From Bacteroidota bacterium (lineage in GTDB: Bacteria; Bacteroidota; Bacteroidia; Chitinophagales; Saprospiraceae): a DNA stretch of 32,057 nt. The notes under the pieces were generated by a model. The model ran no database searches, was not told where the DNA came from, and worked only from the letters and a program-made list of their open reading frames with translations. Below, piece by piece: positions 1-7,380 of this stretch (position 1 is its first letter; each line of letters opens with the position of its first letter). The position numbers and the translations under genes are program-made. Location: positions 1-32,057 of the forward strand of contig JAKQLF010000302.1 in the NCBI GenBank assembly GCA_029567325.1, read 5' to 3'.

Positions 1-62
1 GCCAAAAGTGAGTTTTTTTGCATAGTATTTTTAAAGTAAGGGAGCGTTAAGAAAAAAATTCA

Positions 63-110
63 GCCTTGATTTTTTTTGCTACTTTTTTGTATCAAGGCAA
101 AAAAGTAGAA
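63..110. repeat. Inverted-repeat intergenic element with T/A runs
   Basis: GCCTTGAT near 63-70 pairs with ATCAAGGC near 92-99, and CTACTTTTTTG pairs with CAAAAAAGTAG just inside and outside it. The unit is non-coding and lies downstream of the hemolysin III-like gene. From memory, similar 'ATCAAGGC AAAAAAGTAG' units are scattered through many Bacteroidota genomes. The function is unknown; it is not followed by a clean terminator T-run on the strand of the neighbouring gene. Confidence 0.5.
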
Positions 111-132
111 GAAATCTAGCTTCTTGCTCTTA

Positions 133-187
133 TTTTTTTAATGACACATATACTATTTTTAGATGTGTCCCAACCAGAGGCTCGAAG
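133..187 (-). repeat. Copy 1 of a ~55-bp repeat also found inverted at the window end
   Basis: The reverse complement of 133-187 matches 32003-32057 with 7 mismatches over 55 positions by hand alignment. The core is GACACAT...ATGTGTC with an A/T-rich loop, followed by ATTAAAAAAA. Read on the minus strand it starts about 12 nt past the stop codon of the hemolysin III-like gene, so it lies in that gene's 3' region. The T-run needed for an intrinsic terminator is absent on that strand (A-run instead). Confidence 0.7.
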
Positions 188-198
188 CTAGCAGCCAG

Positions 199-831
199 CT
201 ATATGCTCATATAAATAGAAACAAAATGAGAAATTGTCCCAAACAAAACAAACAAATGCCACACCGTATGGTAGTACATTTTATAACTTTTCACATAAAA
301 ATACACCCCAATGCAATAACAAATACCACCAGCTATGATCCAAGCAAAAACTGGAGTTGGGATGGAATTGAGTAATGGCTTGATTACGAAAATCATCATC
401 CAACCCATGGTCACGTACAATATCAGAGAAAAGATCTTGAAACGGTGGATGTAGAATATCTTCAAAATGGAGGCCAGTACCACAATAGACCACATGACAG
501 AAAGGAATATCATAGCCGTATTCTTTTCTAAGTATTTGATCATCAAAGGAGTATAGGTGCCAGCAATCAAAAAATAAATGCTGATGTGATCTGCAATGAG
601 GAGTATTTCTTTTGCCCTTTCCCGCTCTGTATAATGGTAAAAAGTGGAAAAAGAATAAACCATCAACATGCCTAAACCAAATGCAAAAACAGAAATAAAG
701 GTGAGCCAATTACTTTTTTCCAAGGTATAATTTAGAATGATTGGCATGGCGATCACACAAAACAAGATGCCCAAACTATGGGTAAGTGCATTTGCAATTT
801 CTTCCTTTCTTGATTGTTTTCTTGTCAACAT
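199..831 (-). CDS. Hemolysin III / PAQR-family integral membrane protein (YqfA/TrhA-like)
   Basis: A 210-residue protein with about seven hydrophobic segments. Family hallmarks are visible: an early His in 'ALTHSLGI', a 'STFYHY' motif after TM2, 'ADHISIYFLIAGTYTP' in the middle, and a late 'VWHLFVLFGTISHF' segment. These His residues form the presumed metal-binding site of PAQR/hemolysin III proteins. The frame is open to 936, but the family N-terminus fits the ATG at 831 (MLTRKQSRKEEIANAL); the upstream 35 residues are atypical. Bacterial members have been linked to membrane-fluidity or hemolysin-like functions; the actual role here is unknown. The gene stands alone, with no coupled neighbour. 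The family call is firm and the function is not. Confidence 0.85.
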   Translation of the reverse strand: MLTRKQSRKEEIANALTHSLGILFCVIAMPIILNYTLEKSNWLTFISVFAFGLGMLMVYSFSTFYHYTERERAKEILLIADHISIYFLIAGTYTPLMIKYLEKNTAMIFLSVMWSIVVLASILKIFYIHRFKIFSLILYVTMGWMMIFVIKPLLNSIPTPVFAWIIAGGICYCIGVYFYVKSYKMYYHTVWHLFVLFGTISHFVSIYMSI

Positions 832-1047
832 GTATGAGCCACCTTTGTTTATAGAACGACTTAACAGGGCTTGAAGTTTGTCCAAAAGGAATAAAGTGAT
901 AAATTTTAAACTTTTGACAACGGCTCCAATCTGCAAAGGCCTGTTGGTTTTAAGAGTTTATCTTTAATAAATTGGGTAAAGCTATCGTCTTGAGAATTTG
1001 CAAAAGGGAGGAAAATAAAATAAGTAGTCTTATTGCAAATTAAATAT

Positions 1048-1512
1048 TTATTGCAAGTAGGATATCATTTGTTTAATTTGATTAAAAGTGAATGCTTGAC
1101 ATCGCTCACCAAAAACAGCATTTCCTGTACAAAGCTGAAAATTAATAGTGCTCACTCCGGTTTCTGCTTTAAATTTGACCCCATCTTTTGTTACAAATGA
1201 AATTTTCTTTTTAGGGAGTTTTTTATAGTTAAGCAAATATTCAGAAAGGAATTTTATGATTTCATTTTTTTCATTTGGTACTATAATCTTTTCGTGGTTT
1301 TGAAAAGCATTGTCCGTCAAATTAAAAAAGCTGGCATCAATGATCAAGTTTGTATCAGCATCGCAAATCAAACGAGAAAATTTCATTTTACCGATATCTT
1401 CTAATTCTTCATGAATACAAGTTTTACCGCTGACGCTTTGATTATAAAAAACTGATTGTCCAAAACTAAAAAAGGACCAACTCAATAGAATTACAGATAA
1501 GTATTTTCGCAT
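1048..1512 (-). CDS. Small secreted protein of unknown function
   Basis: A 154-residue protein with a clear signal peptide (MRKYLSVILLSWSFFSFG, cleavage probably before QS). The mature part holds 'TCIHEELEDIG', 'ICDADTNLIIDASFFNLTD' and a C-terminal 'CTGNAVFGERCQAF'. Four cysteines remain after cleavage and could form disulfides. I recognise no family. The frame is open to 1575, but that extension runs into the large palindromic element at 1533-1706 and adds an un-signal-like N-terminus, so the ATG at 1512 is preferred. A TATCTTTA box at 1531-1538 on the minus strand, close to the Bacteroidota -7 consensus, also places the start here. It is divergent from the Nramp-like gene. Confidence 0.65.
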   Translation of the reverse strand: MRKYLSVILLSWSFFSFGQSVFYNQSVSGKTCIHEELEDIGKMKFSRLICDADTNLIIDASFFNLTDNAFQNHEKIIVPNEKNEIIKFLSEYLLNYKKLPKKKISFVTKDGVKFKAETGVSTINFQLCTGNAVFGERCQAFTFNQIKQMISYLQ

Positions 1513-1532
1513 AAAAATGAGGTTTGTGGCTA

Positions 1533-1706
1533 AAGATACCTTTCGGAAATAGATTTGACCATTTTCTTGTTGCAAATTTAATCGATATCTTCATCGTTCA
1601 ATTTCGTCAGTCCCTACACAGTGTAGGGATGCCTCAATTTCTCTCTTCGATCTCGATCAAATTTTCTACACAATAATTCTGGTCAATCCATATTCCGAAA
1701 GGTATA
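1533..1706. repeat. Large imperfect palindrome (~172 bp), MITE-like
   Basis: The two halves are homologous in opposite orientation. The outer ends are ATACCTTTCGGAA (1534-1546) and TTCCGAAAGGTAT (1692-1704). The inner parts share TTGACCA/TGGTCAA, AAATTTAATCGA/TCGATCAAATTT-like stretches and AAATT. The centre is the near-perfect 19-mer TCCCTACACAGTGTAGGGA (1611-1629). The arms align with a few indels. It fills most of the 1513-1854 intergenic region between two divergent genes and has no coding capacity. The RNA could form a long hairpin. A decayed MITE or a REP-like element is the likeliest explanation (inference). Confidence 0.7.
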
Positions 1707-1854
1707 TAGGTTTTGCCTTTTTTAAAGAAACGTTTTCAATACCATAAATTGGTTTAACCTTTTTGAAAGTTTCCCTAAAATTTAATTTAACACCGAATTA
1801 AGAAGCAACCATTTTGTGGTCAATTTCATTTTCGAATATTATATCTTTACTCGT

Positions 1855-3066
1855 ATGAGTAGAATGAAAAAAATAGGACCCGGAGCTGTTGTTGCAGCAG
1901 CTTTCATTGGTCCGGGTACCATTACTTCTGCAAGTTTTGCCGGTAGTTCTTACGGATTTACCTTAGCTTGGGCCGTCCTATTCTCTACGTTTGCAACATT
2001 TATTTTGCAAGAAATGGCCATGCGTTTGGGCATCATTGGGCAAAAAGGATTGGGTGAAGCAATGCGATATAAAATCAGTCACCCTTTACTTAAATCAATT
2101 GTTATTTTAATTATCATATCTGCTATTGTTATTGGAAATGCTGCCTATGAAGCAGGTAATATATCAGGTGCCGCCTTGGGTTTTGAGGTAAATTTAATTC
2201 CCATTTATGGATTTACGCTCAATCCCATGGTATTGGGAATTGGATTGCTTGCAGGTTTGATATTATTACTTGGAGATGCACGGTTTATTACCAAGTTTTT
2301 GATGGCTTGTGTAGGAGTCATGGGTTTTGTTTTTATCGTTTCTGCAATTGCCCTTAAACCAGATATGCGGGAATTAATTAAAAGTATGTTTAGTCCTCAA
2401 ATTCCGAAAGGTAGTCTTAAATTGGTATTAGCCTTGATTGGCACTACAGTTGTTCCATACAATTTGTTTCTCCATGCTTCAGTTTCCAAAAATAACTGGA
2501 ATGAGGCTAGCGATTTACCATTTGCACGAAAAGACGCACTGATTTCTATATTTCTTGGCGGCTTGATCACCTTGAGTATCTTGATTGCTGCGGCTCTAGT
2601 CAAAACTCAAACTGGCGCCTCCATTGAAAGTTTACCACAGATGGCTAAAAACATCAGCCCTGTACTTGGGGATTGGTCGGCACAATTTATGGCCCTTGGT
2701 TTTTTGGCAGCAGGATTATCTTCGGCAATTACGGCACCAATGGCGGCAGCTTTGGTCGCCTGTGAATTATTTGGTTGGTCAAAAGATCGATCTAAAATCG
2801 GTTATCGTTCTATTTGGTTATTAATCATCACCTTGGGAATTGTGTTTTCTTCGCTTGGGTTTAAACCCACAGCCATCATCATTTTTGCCCAATTTGCCAA
2901 TGGATTACTTTTACCAATTATAGCAGGTTTTCTGCTTTGGGTCGTCAATGATCATGGATTATTAAAGAAAAATACAAACTCTACTTTTGAAAATTTGTGT
3001 GGTATACTGGTAATTATCGTTGCCATGATTTTGGGCGTCAAAAGTATTTTTTATCTCTTTAACTAA
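1855..3066 (+). CDS. Nramp (SLC11) superfamily membrane transporter, non-canonical metal site
   Basis: A 403-residue protein with about 11 transmembrane helices spanning the whole length, as in Nramp/MntH. The two signature unwound helices are recognisable but altered. TM1 reads GPGT at residues 19-22 where canonical Nramps have DPGN. TM6 reads GTTVVPYN at 196-203 where canonical members have GATVMPHN. All four residues that bind transition metals in canonical Nramps (Asp, Asn, Ala carbonyl position, Met) therefore differ, so Mn2+/Fe2+ transport cannot be assumed. An earlier in-frame start at 1816 exists, but the family N-terminus fits the ATG at 1855 (or 1864). A TATCTTTA box at 1842-1849 just before the ATG would imply a very short or absent leader. 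It converges on the M23 gene with a 53-bp gap. Membership in the superfamily is sure; the substrate is unknown. Confidence 0.85.
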   Translation: MSRMKKIGPGAVVAAAFIGPGTITSASFAGSSYGFTLAWAVLFSTFATFILQEMAMRLGIIGQKGLGEAMRYKISHPLLKSIVILIIISAIVIGNAAYEAGNISGAALGFEVNLIPIYGFTLNPMVLGIGLLAGLILLLGDARFITKFLMACVGVMGFVFIVSAIALKPDMRELIKSMFSPQIPKGSLKLVLALIGTTVVPYNLFLHASVSKNNWNEASDLPFARKDALISIFLGGLITLSILIAAALVKTQTGASIESLPQMAKNISPVLGDWSAQFMALGFLAAGLSSAITAPMAAALVACELFGWSKDRSKIGYRSIWLLIITLGIVFSSLGFKPTAIIIFAQFANGLLLPIIAGFLLWVVNDHGLLKKNTNSTFENLCGILVIIVAMILGVKSIFYLFN

Positions 3067-3119
3067 CATTTTATCGAGCATTCTGAGATGTTTTGCTTTT
3101 TTCATGCTGTTTGGTTTTC

Positions 3120-3971
3120 TTAGTTTTGAGTATTACATGCCTTGATCAAAGCGGTAAATCGAGCTCCAAACCCTGCATGAAAACCTGCCCTCAACCTTAC
3201 TGACCCTCCTGCACGAAATTGAGCGCTACTTGCATTTGCATAAACTACCGGGCTTACATTATTGGTTGAAATTTCAGTATCTGCTCGCCCTACAAACTCC
3301 TGATTTGCTGATAATGACCCAGACACTACATAATTATTTGCACAATTGTCATCGCAAGGGCTCGCAGTGTAAGTTGGTCCCTCTACATAATATGGTTGAG
3401 CTGTACCAATGCCACAAATGACAGGATTCAATAATTCTCCTCGAAGAAATCCACCAATGGTGTCAAAAGCTGTACCTGTTTCAGGTGGTCTACAAACCTC
3501 AAAGTGTAAATGAGGACCAGTAGAACAACCTACACTGCCTTCAATTCCAATCAGAGTGCCAGACTCAACCCATTCTCCAACAAATCGACCAGCAGCAGTT
3601 GCGCTTCCAGCGCTTATGTGCGTGTATTGGCTCCATTCTCCATTTGGGTGCTCTATTACAACATAATTATTTAAGCGCCAACAGCAAGGTTCACCATTTC
3701 CATTCGGGTGACACTCCTCGGTATTGTCTTCTACTATCCATCTTATCCATCCTGCTGCAGCTGCAACTATACCCGGAGCTATTGCATCAGTAACAATATC
3801 CAACTTGCCCAATGGGTCATGGTGCCAAACATCATTTGTTACAGTTACCTCAGTACCATTTACGTACCCTATACGATACAAACCTTTGGAAAATGCGAAT
3901 TGTTGGCCTGTTACAGCTACTACGCTTAAAAAACACATGAGTATACTGAGCGAACATTTCCATAAACTCAT
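3120..3971 (-). CDS. Secreted M23-family metallopeptidase with 3-coathanger-type C-terminus
   Basis: A 283-residue exported protein with a signal peptide of about 22 residues ending in VTGQ. The M23 (LytM/peptidase_M23) core covers residues ~45-185: a first metal site around WHH (50-51) and D58, H118 in YTHIS, and the signature GCSTGPHLHFE with H154 and H156. This fold usually cleaves peptide cross-links in peptidoglycan. The tail (~238-280, 'VRLRAGFHAGFGARFTALIKAC') matches the 3-coathanger stack module seen at the C-terminus of many secreted Bacteroidota proteins. Many Cys residues suggest disulfides outside the cytoplasm. Its ATG overlaps the TAA of the upstream trailer protein by one base (TAATG), so the two are probably translated together. 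Confidence 0.88.
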   Translation of the reverse strand: MSLWKCSLSILMCFLSVVAVTGQQFAFSKGLYRIGYVNGTEVTVTNDVWHHDPLGKLDIVTDAIAPGIVAAAAGWIRWIVEDNTEECHPNGNGEPCCWRLNNYVVIEHPNGEWSQYTHISAGSATAAGRFVGEWVESGTLIGIEGSVGCSTGPHLHFEVCRPPETGTAFDTIGGFLRGELLNPVICGIGTAQPYYVEGPTYTASPCDDNCANNYVVSGSLSANQEFVGRADTEISTNNVSPVVYANASSAQFRAGGSVRLRAGFHAGFGARFTALIKACNTQN

Positions 3972-5527
3972 TACTTATTATTTTGAGTTGAAGAAATACC
4001 TTGTAACTGTTCCTTCAATACATCAATTTGCTCTTGTTGCTTGATGATGTAAAGAGTCAATTCTTCTACTTTCTCCAATAGCTTTTTTTGCATTTCCCCT
4101 ACGTGAACACCAGATTGTGAAACTTCTTTTGCACTAGGTACATTGGGCAAATGTTTATTTTCTGTTATGAATGATTTCAATTGGCTGATTGGCTTTAAAT
4201 CATAATCATCTGCAAAAACATAGTCCGGCCAGTTACCCACTAATTCTACCTTCAGTTCCTGACAAATGATGCTTCCGTCTACCGCCAGTTTATAAGCATC
4301 TGCAGTACTTTGCACACTTCCAATGGCCACTTGTGTTCCATCAAGCTGCAGTTTACCATTATTTACACCAACAAACAAATTGGCTCCGCTTTGGGAAATA
4401 AAACCATGGTAAGTTCCATTCTGATAAAAGCCAATGTTTGGATTTGTTCCGTCCAACCTTATAGCTTGCCCACCCCTATTGCTGCGGATGTGTGCATCAG
4501 TAACCAAGTCTCCGCCTGCATCAATTGAAATATGGTCGCCCCCACCTGTGCGTATTACAACTTTGCCACTGGGATTTGCTGAAAAAGTTCCTATTCTGAG
4601 ATTGTCTCCCGAGAGCTGTACAAAACCTTTATCATCCCCTCCACTCTTTAAGCTCAAAATGGCAGAAGGGTCATTGATACTCATAGACGTATTTGAATTG
4701 ATATTACCCGAGAAACTTGCTGATCCGTTTCCCGTTACAGCGCCTTGTAAAAGAGAAGTGCCATTGACATAAAATGATCCCAATGAGCTCAAACCTGCTC
4801 CTTCAATCACGCCATCAGCATCAATGCGGCCTGAAGCAAGAAGGTCACCTCCGACATGCAACTTTTCTACAGGATTGGATATGCCCACTCCAACGTTTCC
4901 ATTTGGTAGAACGGTCATTCTAGGTACACTTTGGGTTTCAAATATGATTTTCCCCGTGGTGTTAAAAGCTATTGTTCCAAGTTTGAAATCAAAATTAGCA
5001 TCCCTCATTTGGACAAAAGCTTTATTGCTATTGGATGTCTTGAAGAAAATAGTGCCAAATGGGTCGTCAATCGTAAGATTACCACCATCAATAAGCGTAT
5101 TTCCTGCTACATGTAATTTTGAATTTGGAGTAGCTGAACCAATGCCAACATTTCCAGAAACACTACTATATTGGTTATTACCAGAAATAGACCAGGAAGC
5201 GTTTCCAAGTCCAGTCAGTTCACTCGCTTTTGCCAATCGCTCCCAAGCACCGAGGGGTCCAGAACTATCGAAATAGTAAAGTCCCGGTGATGATGGAGGT
5301 GACACTTCTGTACTGGTCTGGTAAACCATCAAACCTATAGCAGGGTCAGTCATTGATGATCTGACGATGCCTTTCATTCTTGGCATCAAAAATCCCTTTG
5401 AAGAGCTGCTTACATGGAGCATCGCTGAGGTATCCGGGTTATTGGTACCTATGCCTACAGATTGGCCGTATGTTTGCAAAGAGATACAAAGATTGATCAA
5501 AAAAATAGTACTGATAATTTTCTTCAT
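3971..5527 (-). CDS. Secreted trailer/tail-fibre-like surface protein with C-terminal coiled coil
   Basis: A 518-residue protein with a signal peptide (MKKIISTIFLINLCISLQTYGQ). Next come the widespread Bacteroidota opening 'SVGIGTNNPDTSAMLHV', a 'GFLMPRM...GLMVYQT...GLYYFDS' block, and repeated 'GNVGIG/GNVGVG...KLHVGG' beta-strand repeats like those of phage tail-fibre and autotransporter stalks. The C-terminus carries the conserved 'WPDYVFADDY...FITENKHLPNVPSA...VGEMQKKLLEKVEELTLYIIKQ' segment ending in a coiled coil, which resembles the position of intramolecular chaperones (S74) but lacks the S74 catalytic block. It is probably a trimeric surface fibre (inference). It is first in a two-gene unit with the M23 peptidase. 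Confidence 0.8.
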   Translation of the reverse strand: MKKIISTIFLINLCISLQTYGQSVGIGTNNPDTSAMLHVSSSSKGFLMPRMKGIVRSSMTDPAIGLMVYQTSTEVSPPSSPGLYYFDSSGPLGAWERLAKASELTGLGNASWSISGNNQYSSVSGNVGIGSATPNSKLHVAGNTLIDGGNLTIDDPFGTIFFKTSNSNKAFVQMRDANFDFKLGTIAFNTTGKIIFETQSVPRMTVLPNGNVGVGISNPVEKLHVGGDLLASGRIDADGVIEGAGLSSLGSFYVNGTSLLQGAVTGNGSASFSGNINSNTSMSINDPSAILSLKSGGDDKGFVQLSGDNLRIGTFSANPSGKVVIRTGGGDHISIDAGGDLVTDAHIRSNRGGQAIRLDGTNPNIGFYQNGTYHGFISQSGANLFVGVNNGKLQLDGTQVAIGSVQSTADAYKLAVDGSIICQELKVELVGNWPDYVFADDYDLKPISQLKSFITENKHLPNVPSAKEVSQSGVHVGEMQKKLLEKVEELTLYIIKQQEQIDVLKEQLQGISSTQNNK

Positions 5528-5981
5528 TTTTCGGAAGTTTTGGTGATTTAATTATGTCTTATTTTATTTGGAATGCTTTCGCCATTTCCTTCAATGCTTG
5601 AAACAGTCGGTGACTCATTCATCTCTAATTCGGGGTTGTAAGAAATTGCCTTGCTTCCCTCTTCTCTCTTCTTTCCGATAGATGTTTTTTTGCACAAACA
5701 AAAATGGAGGAAATCAAGAGTAGCTGCAATAGCGAAATAGGGTGAGATCATTCACAGTGATCAGTACTCAGTTTTCAGCAATCCGCATTCTCAATTACTC
5801 CCAAAAGATTCAAGGACCAACTAGAGCACGTATTAATAATCCACGCCTTAGGCCCCGAGCTCACTTCTTACGGCTTACAAATTTTGAACTTCAGGCGTCA
5901 ACGTGTATCATGAGGTTTCTACGCATATTACGGGATCTCAAACCTTCTGAAAACATGATCACTGAAAACTGACCAATGTAT
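5528..5981. other. Intergenic region between M43 and trailer genes
   Basis: No convincing gene. The part nearest the trailer gene (5528-5692) is unstructured to the eye. The remainder is repeat copy A. Two short open frames, 5548-5751 (-) and 5742-5972 (+), cross the repeat and have repeat-derived, unmotivated protein sequence. Confidence 0.6.
5693..5973. repeat. Intergenic repeat copy A (MITE-like)
   Basis: It shares with 7112-7378, in the same order and orientation: TGCA..ACAAAAATGG, AATAGCGAAAT-GGGTGAG, TCAGTTTTCAG-AATC, ACCAAC-AGA, AATAATCCACGC, TTACGG, a CTTCAG block, and a closing CTGAAAACTGA. An inner unit is bounded by inverted TCAGTTTTCAG (5768-5778) and CTGAAAACTGA (5962-5972). The element is diverged and has no coding capacity. 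With copy B it brackets the M43 gene. Confidence 0.6.
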
Positions 5982-7043
5982 TCAATAATCACAAGTAGCT
6001 TTTATGGTGATGGACCCACTGGTCGGGGCAATCAAAAATCCAGGGGGGCAGGTTACAGACTTACTTTGCAGTGACGCAATGGTAGAACCAGTAATATTTA
6101 AAGAGGGATTTATTGATATGCTGTTGTGGGCTGTTCTAAAATAATATCCACTGGAAAATGAACCAAGACCAGCACCAACTGTAGCCGGCGATACTGTTGT
6201 TATCAAATTCAAATCAGTTTGCAAAAAAGAATTGACTCTTGCAAATTGGCCAGAAGTAAGATGATTTGGATCACAACCTCCAAGGCCCCAATAACTCATG
6301 ATATTTTGATACGGAGGCACATAATCTGTATTGCCCGTCGGATCTTCACAATTGCCTGTATAATTACAATTATTTGCTGAAAAACAAGCAGCCTCGGTGT
6401 AAGGATCTGCTGGTGTGTCGCAAACCCTGTCACCATGCAAAGCACAATTAAAACCCGATATGTATTCTTCGCCAGTAGCCGTTGAAAAGGTGTGGAGTAA
6501 TCCCAAACAATGTCCAACTTCGTGCGAGATTGTACTCCACAATCCTATATTTCCATCATCAATCGAACAGAATGTATTAGGTATATTATAAGCATTTCCT
6601 CCATATTCTCCCAATGATTGATGGTAAAAAATATTGATGCAATTGGGCACTAGAAAAGGATGCAACATTGCTACATCATCCTCATCATCGGGGTCCAAAG
6701 ATTGATTCATTGCTGTATTGTTTATAAAATCAAATCCCACGTTTGCAAAACAGATATTATCCGCGTCAAAATCATCAATTAAATCTTGAAATTCATTATT
6801 GATATCCTCAATAGTGGCAGCAGCTTGTGATCCATCAGTATTTCTTACGATGTGAAAATATACCCTTATCAGCTTATTTACCGCTACAGTACTTCTCTGC
6901 TTAGCCCATGATTCTGCTCTTAGCTGACTTTGCAAATTTATCCTTGGGCTTTTACATTTTCTTCCTTGCCCAAAAGCAATAATTTGTACCATCAAGAATA
7001 AGATTATGAAATATACCTTATTTGTGACCTCCTTTATTTTCAT
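5982..7043 (-). CDS. Secreted M43 (pappalysin-type) zinc metalloprotease
   Basis: A 353-residue protein with a signal peptide (~1-26, ending AFGQ). The catalytic zinc motif HEVGHCLGLLH lies at 174-184 (H174, E175, H178, H184), followed by the M43-typical GDRVCDTPADP (204-213) and a Met-turn NIMSYWG (M249). Conserved cysteines lie between these sites. The last ~55 residues ('AHNSISINPSLNITGSTIASLQSKSV...GSITIKATC') resemble the 3-coathanger type of sorting or stack module and are probably not part of the catalytic domain. The expected role is extracellular protein degradation or processing. The gene is flanked on both sides by copies of the same intergenic repeat, so it could have been duplicated or moved as a unit, though nothing else shows this. 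Confidence 0.9.
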   Translation of the reverse strand: MKIKEVTNKVYFIILFLMVQIIAFGQGRKCKSPRINLQSQLRAESWAKQRSTVAVNKLIRVYFHIVRNTDGSQAAATIEDINNEFQDLIDDFDADNICFANVGFDFINNTAMNQSLDPDDEDDVAMLHPFLVPNCINIFYHQSLGEYGGNAYNIPNTFCSIDDGNIGLWSTISHEVGHCLGLLHTFSTATGEEYISGFNCALHGDRVCDTPADPYTEAACFSANNCNYTGNCEDPTGNTDYVPPYQNIMSYWGLGGCDPNHLTSGQFARVNSFLQTDLNLITTVSPATVGAGLGSFSSGYYFRTAHNSISINPSLNITGSTIASLQSKSVTCPPGFLIAPTSGSITIKATCDY

Positions 7044-7380
7044 TTTCTATTGATTATGTTCACCTATTAAATTACCCTGTAATCCAATTTCTTATTATTC
7101 AGAATTAATTAAGTGCAACAAAAATGGTGATAAACCATTTGAAGATCAATAGCGAAATCGGGTGAGTTCTCTATCAGTTTTCAGTAATCAGCAATCAGAA
7201 AACTTTTTGCTACTAACTTGAACAACAGACCAACGAGAAAATTCAGGAATAATCCACGCTGTAGACATATTTACGGCCTTGAAAAACTGCCGTCAAGCGC
7301 TGGTAAAATTTGTTCTTCAGCTCGTAGAGTATCAACCCATGATATGAGACCTCATGAAAACTGAAAACTGATCGCTGATT
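7044..7380. other. Intergenic region between histidine kinase and M43 genes
   Basis: No gene. 7044-7111 is upstream leader DNA of the M43 gene, with no clear TAnnTTTG box found. 7112-7378 is repeat copy B. Confidence 0.6.
7112..7378. repeat. Intergenic repeat copy B (MITE-like)
   Basis: Diverged partner of copy A (5693-5973) in direct orientation. The inner unit has perfect 13-bp inverted ends ATCAGTTTTCAGT (7173-7185) and ACTGAAAACTGAT (7360-7372). Extra ATCAGC-type heptamers lie next to both ends (AATCAGCAATCAG; ATCGCTGATT). Related heptamers also occur at 10842-10889. Confidence 0.6.

Noticed and set aside
133-170. The GACACAT/ATGTGTC hairpin as terminator of the hemolysin III-like gene
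   Set aside because: On the gene's strand the hairpin is followed by an A-run and not a T-run.
163-375. 70-residue plus-strand open frame
   Set aside because: It is the antisense shadow of the hemolysin III-like gene end and begins inside the end repeat.
3067-3119. Intrinsic terminator between the Nramp-like and M23 genes
   Set aside because: The only possible stem (AGCA/TGCT before a T-run) is four base pairs.
3971-5527. Prophage tail-fibre region
   Set aside because: The protein has a Sec signal peptide and the Bacteroidota surface-protein C-terminus, and no other phage gene is present.
5548-5972. Short open frames 5548-5751 (-) and 5742-5972 (+)
   Set aside because: They cross the intergenic repeat copy A, have no motif or signal, and their sequence follows the repeat rather than a protein family.
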